A DNA stretch of 12,882 bases. Source: Firmicutes bacterium UBA4874 (GTDB lineage: Bacteria > Bacillota > Clostridia > Caldicoprobacterales > DTU083). The translations under genes and the position numbers were made by a program. Under the pieces are notes generated by a model that worked only from the letters and a program-made list of their open reading frames with translations, was not told the DNA's origin and ran no database searches. The stretch's first letter is position 1, and each line of letters starts with the position of its first letter. Shown here in pieces: positions 6,859 to 12,882 of the stretch. The stretch spans positions 4,069 to 16,950 of the forward strand of contig DHDO01000028.1 in the NCBI GenBank assembly GCA_002399435.1, in the 5' to 3' direction.

Positions 6859-7713
6859 ATGGGAAAAACCATACTTGAGGTAAAGGATTTTTCGTTCACA
6901 TATAACCAAGCCATCAATAAAGTCCTCGATCATGTCAATTTTCGTGTGGACCGGGGAAGTTTCTTCTGCATCATAGGAGCAAACGGTTCCGGCAAATCCA
7001 CCCTCTGCAACAGCCTTGTCGGACTGATTCCCCACTACTTTTCAGGAGAGATGGAGGGCGGAATCCGGGTGGATGGTATGGATGTGAGGAAGAGCAGTAT
7101 TGGAGAGCTGAGCCAAAAAATCGGTCTTGTGTTTCAGAATCCGTTTAATCAGCTGTCCTACACGGCAGGAACCGTGGCAGAGGAGTTGGCATACGGTCTC
7201 GGGAACCGGGGCGTTCCAGGAAAAGTGATGCAGGAAAAGATTGAGCATATGGCACAGCTGATGAGGATCGACGATGTTTTGTCGAAGAATCCAACGGAGC
7301 TGTCCGGCGGACAGGTTCAAAGGGTGGCATTAGGCTCCGTCTTTATTTTGGATCCTGAGATACTGGTGTTGGACGAATGCACGACCCAGCTTGATCCGCT
7401 GGGGGCTGAGGAAATTTTTGAGATTGTTAAAAAGATCAACGGGAGCGGCGTTACAGTCATTGTGGTGGATCATGACATGGAGCGGGTAGCCAGTTATGCT
7501 GACGAGGTTTTGGTGCTCAGCGGTGGCAGGGCAGTGAAAATTGGTTCCCCCAGGAGTGTCTTCACCGATCCTGAGCTGGAGCAGTATGGAGTAAACCCTC
7601 CGGAGTATGTAAAGATATCAGATATGCTTAGAAAGAAAGGATATACCAATCGGGAAACTGCAATCACGGAGGATCAATCGATACAAATGGTTAAGGAGGC
7701 ACTGAAGGGATGA
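6859..7713 (+). CDS. ecfA1: ECF transporter ATPase subunit EcfA1
   Basis: One of two ABC ATPases powering the ECF importer. All motifs are intact in 284 residues: Walker A GANGSGKST (40-48), Q-loop Gln93 in VFQNPFNQL, signature LSGGQ (148-152), Walker B ILVLDE (168-173) with catalytic Glu173, D-loop LDP (178-180) and switch His205. The VFQNPxxQ form and the neighbouring EcfT identify the EcfA type rather than a general importer ATPase. The start follows AAGGAAGGGAG. Its last four bases (ATGA, 7710-7713) are also the start of ecfA2, which indicates translational coupling and near 1:1 synthesis of the two subunits. Since the partner has a degenerate signature, the composite site built on this subunit's Walker A may be the weaker one. 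Confidence 0.92.
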   Translation: MGKTILEVKDFSFTYNQAINKVLDHVNFRVDRGSFFCIIGANGSGKSTLCNSLVGLIPHYFSGEMEGGIRVDGMDVRKSSIGELSQKIGLVFQNPFNQLSYTAGTVAEELAYGLGNRGVPGKVMQEKIEHMAQLMRIDDVLSKNPTELSGGQVQRVALGSVFILDPEILVLDECTTQLDPLGAEEIFEIVKKINGSGVTVIVVDHDMERVASYADEVLVLSGGRAVKIGSPRSVFTDPELEQYGVNPPEYVKISDMLRKKGYTNRETAITEDQSIQMVKEALKG

Positions 7714-8534
7714 AAGTGGAAATAAAGGACCTCAGCTATGTTTATCCCAGCCAGGACTGTGCATTGAGAGGAGTCAGCCTGGTGATGGAAGGCACTACTC
7801 CAGTTGCGATTGTTGGGCAGAACGGTGCGGGTAAGACGACGCTGGTGAAGCACCTTAATGGTTTGCTGAGGCCAACCAGTGGTCAGGTTCTCATTGATGG
7901 TGTGGACATTAACACTCATACCACCGCTCAATGGTCCAGAAAAGTGGGCTATGTGTTTCAAAACCCGGATGATCAGCTCTTTCTGGAGTCGGTGAGAAAG
8001 GAATTTGAGTTCGGGCCCAAACATATGGGCATGAGGAAAGAAGAAATCGGGGAACGAGTGGAGTATGTTTCCAATTTGGTTGGGCTTGCGGATCAACTGG
8101 ATACACATCCATTTGATCTGACCTCGACGCAAAAGAGATTCTGTACCATTGGCATTATCATGATGATGAATCCTGACCTGATACTATTTGACGAACCCAC
8201 ATGCGGCCAGGATGCTCAAGGGATACGGAGATTACGGAAAATTATTCAGGAGCTGAGGAACCAGGGGAAGCTATGTATCACAATTTCCCATGATATGAGA
8301 TTTGTAGCGGAAAATTTCAAGCGAATAATCGTGATGAAAAAAGGGGAAGCCATTCTGGATGATGACATTGAGAAAGTTTTCGCCCGCACAGAGACACTGA
8401 AGCAATGCTTTATCACACCTCCGCCCATTACGAGAGTGGCACAGGGAGCGGATCTGAAGAAAACACCATTTACAGGAAAGGCTTTCATGGAAGCCTTTGA
8501 AGAAGAAAGGGAGCGAAGAATATGTCAGATGTAA
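7710..8534 (+). CDS. ecfA2: ECF transporter ATPase subunit EcfA2 with degenerate ABC signature
   Basis: Second ATPase of the ECF importer, 274 residues. Walker A GQNGAGKTT (36-44), Q-loop Gln84 in VFQNPDDQLF, Walker B LILFDE (157-162) with Glu162 and switch His194 are all intact. The ABC signature, normally LSGGQ, reads LTSTQ (137-141, bases 8118-8132), and the D-loop is GQD instead of GLD. In an ABC dimer the signature of one subunit faces Walker A of the other, so the site formed with EcfA1 Walker A should be degenerate while the reciprocal site, using EcfA1 LSGGQ, should be normal. The gene starts in a 4-nt overlap with ecfA1 and ends 13 nt into the TrpF-like gene. The acidic/basic C-terminal tail (about 245-274) is typical of variable EcfA ends. 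Confidence 0.9.
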   Translation: MKVEIKDLSYVYPSQDCALRGVSLVMEGTTPVAIVGQNGAGKTTLVKHLNGLLRPTSGQVLIDGVDINTHTTAQWSRKVGYVFQNPDDQLFLESVRKEFEFGPKHMGMRKEEIGERVEYVSNLVGLADQLDTHPFDLTSTQKRFCTIGIIMMMNPDLILFDEPTCGQDAQGIRRLRKIIQELRNQGKLCITISHDMRFVAENFKRIIVMKKGEAILDDDIEKVFARTETLKQCFITPPPITRVAQGADLKKTPFTGKAFMEAFEEERERRICQM

Positions 8535-9223
8535 AAATTCAAATTTATGGTATTCGAACAGTGGAGGATGCACGTATGGTGATTGGAATGGGAGCGCATC
8601 ATATAGGTGTATCGTACGGAAAAATCAGGAGAACACCAGGTCAGCTCACCTGTGAGCAGGCCAGGGAAATTTTTGAAGGCGTACAGCCTGAGGCGGTCAG
8701 GATTGGTTTGACGGTTTCAGAGGATATGGAAGAAATCACGGAAAATCTGAAAGCAGCGTTTCCTGACGTTCTCCACCTGTCGGGGAATATTGAAGGAATC
8801 TCCCCTTCGGAAGTTCAGGAAATAAAGAATCGGTTTCCCGGTCTGAAAATTATGCAGGCAATTCCCGTACTTGCCGGAGTCCCCATACAGGAGCAGAAGG
8901 TTCTGCAGTATGTCAGGGATTATGAATCGGTATCGGATTATTTCCTCATCGATACAAAGGCTCCGGAAGCCGGGGATATCGGCGCCACTGGCATGACCCA
9001 TGACAAAAAGATTGATAAGGCGATCATCGACAGTACGGATGTACCCTGTATTATTGCCGGCGGTCTTGATGAGCATAATGTCACAGAGGCTATACACATT
9101 ACCAATCCTTACGGTGTGGATTCTTTCAGCAGAACAAATTATGAAGGCAGAGCTGCTGATATGGAACGCTGCAAGGACCCTGATAAAGTAAAGGCATTTA
9201 TAGAGGCGGTTCGGAATGCATGA
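8522..9223 (+). CDS. TrpF-like (phosphoribosylanthranilate isomerase superfamily) TIM-barrel protein with altered active site
   Basis: The 233-residue sequence aligns along its length with TrpF: start VKIQIYGIRTVEDA (against VKICGI..VEDA), LIDTK (142-146), GATG (154-157), IAGGL (178-182), the PYGVD motif (196-200) and a closing DPDKVKAFIEAV. TrpF carries out an Amadori rearrangement of a phosphoribosyl amine. Here the catalytic Cys is replaced by Tyr9, the substrate-binding Arg of the SPR loop is Gly40 (RRTPG), and the QLHG motif is HLSG; the second catalytic Asp (Asp144) remains. The protein is therefore unlikely to make tryptophan, and no other trp gene is nearby. Its place between an ECF transporter and a sugar kinase suggests isomerisation or epimerisation of a phosphorylated sugar or riboside, but this is inference. 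It overlaps ecfA2 by 13 nt behind GGGAG and the next kinase by 8 nt. Confidence 0.8.
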   Translation: MSDVKIQIYGIRTVEDARMVIGMGAHHIGVSYGKIRRTPGQLTCEQAREIFEGVQPEAVRIGLTVSEDMEEITENLKAAFPDVLHLSGNIEGISPSEVQEIKNRFPGLKIMQAIPVLAGVPIQEQKVLQYVRDYESVSDYFLIDTKAPEAGDIGATGMTHDKKIDKAIIDSTDVPCIIAGGLDEHNVTEAIHITNPYGVDSFSRTNYEGRAADMERCKDPDKVKAFIEAVRNA

Positions 9224-10172
9224 CGTAGCGGTGGTCGGAGACGCAAATGTGGATATTGTTGTGCCCTATCCAAAATTCCGGAATGAGGAAAGGACTTTGG
9301 TGGACTATCCGACTCCGTGCCTTCTGGGAGGGGGGACTGCTGCCAACACGGCCGTTGCCCTGGCGCGGCTGGATATCAATACCAGCTTTTTTGGTACGGT
9401 TGGAGACGATCCTTATGGAAGATATATTGAAAAGGAACTGAAAAGCGAGGGAATCGATACTTCCAATTTGGTTGTAGATCCGGCATTGAATACCGTAGGG
9501 GTATTTGCTTTTATTGATGAAAACGGAGAACGCTATCTTTGGGGATGGCCGCGGGAGAAGCAGTCTTTTAAGGTTTTGGATATGGATAGGATTTCAATGG
9601 ACAGGATAACAAAGTCGCAATGGGTCCACTCCTCTGGAATGTCCCTGGTGTATGACACATCAGCGCGCTATACAATAATAAAGATATTTGAGCGGGCGTC
9701 TTCCCTGGGAATTCCAACCTCCTTTGATCTGAATCTCAGAGTGGATAATGGCGTTTTGGACCCGGAATATGAGAGGGCTGTAAGGGAAATCATAAAGTAC
9801 ACTACCTATCTGCTGGGGTCAGGAAAAGATGAGTTTGCCTATTTGGGCAGCAGCAGGGACTGGGAGGAAAATGCACGGCAGTTTGTTACGGACAAACGCA
9901 CGGTTGTGGTTCGCAACGGGGCAAACGGTTCCGTTGGACTCTGTGCAGGAAAAAGGATCGGGGTACCGGCTTTTAAGGTAAAGGTGGAAGACACTGTGGG
10001 AGCAGGCGACGTCTACAATGCCGGGCTCATAAAAGGCATTCTGGATGGCAGGGGCCTTGAGGAGAGCCTTAGAATGGGGAACGCAGTATCCGGCTATACA
10101 TTAACCGGAAAAGGAGCAGGACATTGCCCGGGCAGTGATGAGCTTATGGAATTTATTCGTGAAAACAGCTGA
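9216..10172 (+). CDS. PfkB-family carbohydrate kinase
   Basis: A 318-residue ATP-dependent sugar kinase. Visible motifs are VVGDANVD (6-13), first PfkB signature GGGTAANTA (38-46), DLNLR (171-175, a sugar/phosphate-lid region also found in fructokinase and 2-keto-3-deoxygluconate kinase), and second signature DTVGAGD (259-265) with catalytic Asp265. It is clearly distinct from the ribokinase and the LacI-fused kinase in the same locus, so it probably acts on a different sugar or on an intermediate of the same pathway. The substrate is not determinable; a ketose, deoxy-sugar acid or nucleoside are all compatible. The start ATG lies 8 nt inside the TrpF-like gene, downstream of GAGGCGG, implying coupled translation and possibly sequential enzyme steps. 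It is followed after 50 nt by the alcohol dehydrogenase. Confidence 0.88.
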   Translation: MHDVAVVGDANVDIVVPYPKFRNEERTLVDYPTPCLLGGGTAANTAVALARLDINTSFFGTVGDDPYGRYIEKELKSEGIDTSNLVVDPALNTVGVFAFIDENGERYLWGWPREKQSFKVLDMDRISMDRITKSQWVHSSGMSLVYDTSARYTIIKIFERASSLGIPTSFDLNLRVDNGVLDPEYERAVREIIKYTTYLLGSGKDEFAYLGSSRDWEENARQFVTDKRTVVVRNGANGSVGLCAGKRIGVPAFKVKVEDTVGAGDVYNAGLIKGILDGRGLEESLRMGNAVSGYTLTGKGAGHCPGSDELMEFIRENS

Positions 10173-10222
10173 TATCAATATAGGATTCGTTGTGTGAAGA
10201 ATCGGAAGAAAGGATATAGGAT

Positions 10223-11422
10223 ATGCTGAATAATTTTGAGATACGCATCGGCACACAATTTATCTTTGGCAGGAATGTCGTAAGTCAGGTCGGCAAAAGG
10301 ATGCGCGGGATGGGGATCCACCGTGTGCTGATCCACCATGACGGTGGAAAATTCCTTTATGACAGTGGCATTCTGAATCGGATAAAGGAATCGCTTCAAA
10401 AGGAAGACATTTACAGCACAGAGCTGGCTGGCGTTCGTCCAAACCCCAGACTTTCCCTGGTTCGGAAAGGAATTGAACTGGCGAAGCGTGAGAAGGTGGA
10501 TCTGATTTTTGCTGTCGGCGGCGGAAGCGTGATTGATTCTGCGAAAGCCATTGCCATGGGAGCGGCCACAGACGATGACGTATGGGACTATTTTACCGGA
10601 GCAAAAGAACCTGTCAATACGCTGCCTGTGGCAGCCTTCGTCACTTATCCGGCGGCAGGAAGCGAGTCCAGTGCTGTGGCCGTTATCAACAATGCGGAGG
10701 AAGGAAAAAAGCTGCTGGTCAGCAATGAGATTCTAAGACCCGCCATTGCTTTTATGCAGCCGGAGCTGACGTCGACTCTGCCGGACTTTCTGTCGGCCTG
10801 CGGCATTGTGGACATGTTTTCCCATGTGTGCGAGAGATACTTTTCGCCGGATGAGGAAATAGGGGTAATTGACCGAATGGCAGAAGGGATTTTAAAAACC
10901 ATTGTTGCGGTTGGATCAAAGGTTTTAAGAGAACCGGATAATTATTCCTGCCGGGCGGAACTTATGTGGATTGCGACGATTGCCCAGAACAATACTGTGG
11001 GCATAGGGCGCGTACAGGACTGGGCGACTCATGAAATCGGCAATGAACTCAGTGCACTGTATGATGTTCCCCATGGTGCCACGATTTCCATCATTATGGG
11101 GGCATGGATGAGATATGTTTACAAAAAGAAGCCCTTTCGCTTTTGTCGATATGCAAAAGAGGTCTTTGATGTGAAAAGTGAAAACAGATCGGATGAAGAG
11201 ATAGCTTATGAAGGGATCCTGAGGACAGAGGAGTTTTTCAGGGGTCTGGGTATGCCAACCAGTTTCAAGGATTTCGATATTCCTACGAACGGCATAGAGG
11301 ATATGCTGGACAGGATTGCTTTTCGTGGCACGGATGACCGGATTGGAGGGATTGTCAGACTGAATCGGGATGACTGCAGAGCAATCTATACGGCAGCGTT
11401 CGAAAACAATGAACAGCAATGA
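10223..11422 (+). CDS. Iron-dependent alcohol dehydrogenase (group III, butanol dehydrogenase type)
   Basis: Group III metal-dependent alcohol dehydrogenases interconvert aldehydes or ketones and alcohols with NAD(P)H. The 399 residues start with the family-typical NFEIRIGTQFIFG. The dinucleotide loop is GGGSVIDSAK (99-108), and the expected metal ligands are Asp197 and His201 (GIVDMFSH), His270 (WATHEIGNELSALYD) and His284 (DVPHG), all present, so the enzyme should be active. The sequence resembles YqhD/BdhA-type butanol dehydrogenases rather than glycerol or lactaldehyde enzymes. In this cluster it may reduce an aldehyde formed from the sugar, or oxidise a sugar alcohol. It lies 50 nt after the kinase behind its own ribosome binding site (AAAGGAT), with no terminator seen between them, and 26 nt before the MFS gene. 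Confidence 0.9.
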   Translation: MLNNFEIRIGTQFIFGRNVVSQVGKRMRGMGIHRVLIHHDGGKFLYDSGILNRIKESLQKEDIYSTELAGVRPNPRLSLVRKGIELAKREKVDLIFAVGGGSVIDSAKAIAMGAATDDDVWDYFTGAKEPVNTLPVAAFVTYPAAGSESSAVAVINNAEEGKKLLVSNEILRPAIAFMQPELTSTLPDFLSACGIVDMFSHVCERYFSPDEEIGVIDRMAEGILKTIVAVGSKVLREPDNYSCRAELMWIATIAQNNTVGIGRVQDWATHEIGNELSALYDVPHGATISIIMGAWMRYVYKKKPFRFCRYAKEVFDVKSENRSDEEIAYEGILRTEEFFRGLGMPTSFKDFDIPTNGIEDMLDRIAFRGTDDRIGGIVRLNRDDCRAIYTAAFENNEQQ

Positions 11423-11448
11423 TTAAGATTTGAAAGGTTGGGAAAAGA

Positions 11449-12882
11449 ATGAGCAAAAGTCAAACGGTAGCGGGCATCCCGGTACCGAAGGCAGGAACGC
11501 CGGAATTTGAAAAGATGAACAATATGGCAAAAAAGTCAATTCCTCTTGTCCTACTCATATTCACCTTCAGTATCCTTGAGCAGCAGGCATTTGGAATGAT
11601 ATTCGTCAACATCGGTCAGCAGCTGAGTGCCCCGGGTCGGGCAGCTTTGATTACTTCCATTCCAGGTATTGTATTGGGAATCGTCTGTGTAATTTATGGA
11701 TCGCTGGGAGATTTTGTGTCTCTGAAAAAGATGACGCTGTTGGGTGTGATTGGTTTCGTAATTGGTTCTGTGATTGGATTTGTTCTGGGCCCGAAAAGCA
11801 TTTGGGCAGTTATTATTGCACGTGTGCTTCAATCCGCGGGCGGGCAGGTTTCAGGCTCTGTTTTTCTGGTCCTGGTGTCCAAGTATATTACACAGAAAGA
11901 GCGCGTTGTTTATTATGGCATATTTGTTGCGGTTTTCAGATTCTCGGCAGCACTTGGCGTTGTGCTGGCAGGATATGTGACAAGAATTGACTGGAAATGG
12001 CTTTTTGCTGCGCCTATTTTATCTGTTCTCTGTATTCCTTCTCTTGCGGGAAATCTTCCGGATGATCATGCAGAGGGTGTAAACATCGACTGGGCAGGCT
12101 TCGCTCTGATCGGTGCTTTTGCAGGAGCAGTTACCATGTATTTCACGGATATGAATATGTTTTGGGCAATTGCTTCCATTGTGACACTGATTGCATTTAT
12201 TCTCTATGTTAATAAGGCCGAAAATCCTTTTATTACTCCGGAGTTCTTTAAAAATCCAGCATTTATCGCTACAATGGTTGTGATTTTCGTAGGCTATTTC
12301 TTCAGCTATACGATTAACGCTGGAATCAACGCTATAGGTATAAATATTTATGGGATTGATTCTGCGGAGGTTTCTTCCCTTCTTGTCTGGTCCATTCTGC
12401 TGGCTGCTGTACTGGGTTTTGTCTGTGGACCTGTTGTCAAAAAAATTGGCCGTTCCGCTTCTATTATCATGGCACTTGCATTTATGGGACTGGGGCTTGT
12501 TGCCATCGCTTTTGCCATTCCCTATGGAAAGGTTGCGGCTCTGGCAGTTGCGCCTTGTATTTATTATTTTGGAACATCTTTCTTCTATTCCCCAATTGTC
12601 GACACCGCCACTCTGACCGTATCAGCTGAGGAATCCGGGCGTGTACTGGGCTTTAACGATTTGCTGCAGGCGATCACCGGGTCCGTTGGCGTTGCCTTAT
12701 TCGGCGGCTTGATGTCCGCAGGAGCCATGTCCGGCGGAAGTATTGTGAATGTTGCAAGCGGCAAAGCTTCCACCTATGTAAATGTATTTCTCGTCGGCGG
12801 CATCGTTGTTCTTAGTGCCATGGTGATTTTCATTGCCTGCCGAAAGGTAATTTACAGCCGGGCGCGCACGGAAGAGGAGGAT
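11449..12882 (+). CDS. MFS transporter, DHA2-like with 14 transmembrane segments (partial at right edge)
   Basis: The frame is open from ATG 11449 to the window end, 478 residues without a stop. About 14 hydrophobic segments are seen (roughly 30-52, 68-86, 96-114, 118-140, 156-176, 184-200, 215-232, 237-253, 270-290, 308-328, 336-356, 361-383, 400-422, 443-464), the count of DHA2 drug/proton antiporters such as TetK/TetL. Motif A appears as GSLGDFVSLKK (84-94), and ARVLQSAG (124-131) resembles motif B with Arg125. Motif C in the fifth segment (AVFRFSAALGVVLAG) is poorly conserved, so drug export is uncertain. As the last visible gene of a sugar operon it may export a product, relieve a toxic intermediate or import a related solute. 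Residues 465-478 are a polar tail, so only a few residues may be missing. Confidence 0.85.
   Translation, partial: MSKSQTVAGIPVPKAGTPEFEKMNNMAKKSIPLVLLIFTFSILEQQAFGMIFVNIGQQLSAPGRAALITSIPGIVLGIVCVIYGSLGDFVSLKKMTLLGVIGFVIGSVIGFVLGPKSIWAVIIARVLQSAGGQVSGSVFLVLVSKYITQKERVVYYGIFVAVFRFSAALGVVLAGYVTRIDWKWLFAAPILSVLCIPSLAGNLPDDHAEGVNIDWAGFALIGAFAGAVTMYFTDMNMFWAIASIVTLIAFILYVNKAENPFITPEFFKNPAFIATMVVIFVGYFFSYTINAGINAIGINIYGIDSAEVSSLLVWSILLAAVLGFVCGPVVKKIGRSASIIMALAFMGLGLVAIAFAIPYGKVAALAVAPCIYYFGTSFFYSPIVDTATLTVSAEESGRVLGFNDLLQAITGSVGVALFGGLMSAGAMSGGSIVNVASGKASTYVNVFLVGGIVVLSAMVIFIACRKVIYSRARTEEED

Noticed and set aside
8522..9223. A tryptophan biosynthesis gene trpF
   Set aside because: Catalytic Cys and the anthranilate-binding Arg are missing, and no other trp genes are present.

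Overview
The window looks like Bacillota, class Clostridia, possibly a gut Lachnospiraceae-type anaerobe. The reasons are the AGGAG-type ribosome binding sites, the mid-range base composition, a group I ECF transporter with its own energizing module, a LacI-type regulator, an iron-dependent alcohol dehydrogenase and a DUF5050-like surface propeller. The species cannot be named from the sequence alone.

Left part (1-2092, + strand): the tail of one ABC-2-type membrane protein, then a 670-residue protein joining an ABC-2-type permease to an internal lipoprotein-like signal and an extracytoplasmic beta-propeller-like domain. It ends at a probable bidirectional terminator (about 2097-2128) and appears unrelated to what follows.

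Central and right part (2225-12882): a divergent sugar or riboside locus. On the minus strand, a LacI-type repressor fused to a PfkB-family sugar kinase (3173-5107) is followed 27 bp later by a ribokinase (2225-3145). The 263-bp divergent region (5108-5370) carries candidate promoters for both directions and several inverted repeats that could be operators. On the plus strand lies one long probable operon: ECF S component (ecfS-like), ecfT, ecfA1, ecfA2, a TrpF-like TIM barrel lacking the usual catalytic Cys, a second PfkB kinase, an iron-dependent alcohol dehydrogenase, and a 14-TM MFS transporter running off the right edge. Three junctions overlap by 4-13 nt, suggesting translational coupling.

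Working model (inference): the ECF complex imports a sugar, nucleoside or related small molecule; PfkB kinases phosphorylate it; the TrpF-like enzyme rearranges the phosphorylated sugar; the alcohol dehydrogenase handles an aldehyde/alcohol step; and the MFS protein exports a product or imports a related compound. The LacI-kinase fusion probably senses the substrate and controls the divergent operons. The most unusual points are the TrpF-like protein with lost catalytic residues, the LacI-kinase fusion, the degenerate ABC signature in EcfA2, and the permease-lipoprotein-propeller fusion. No RNA genes, insertion sequences or CRISPR arrays were seen, and no gene-free stretch exceeds 300 bases.
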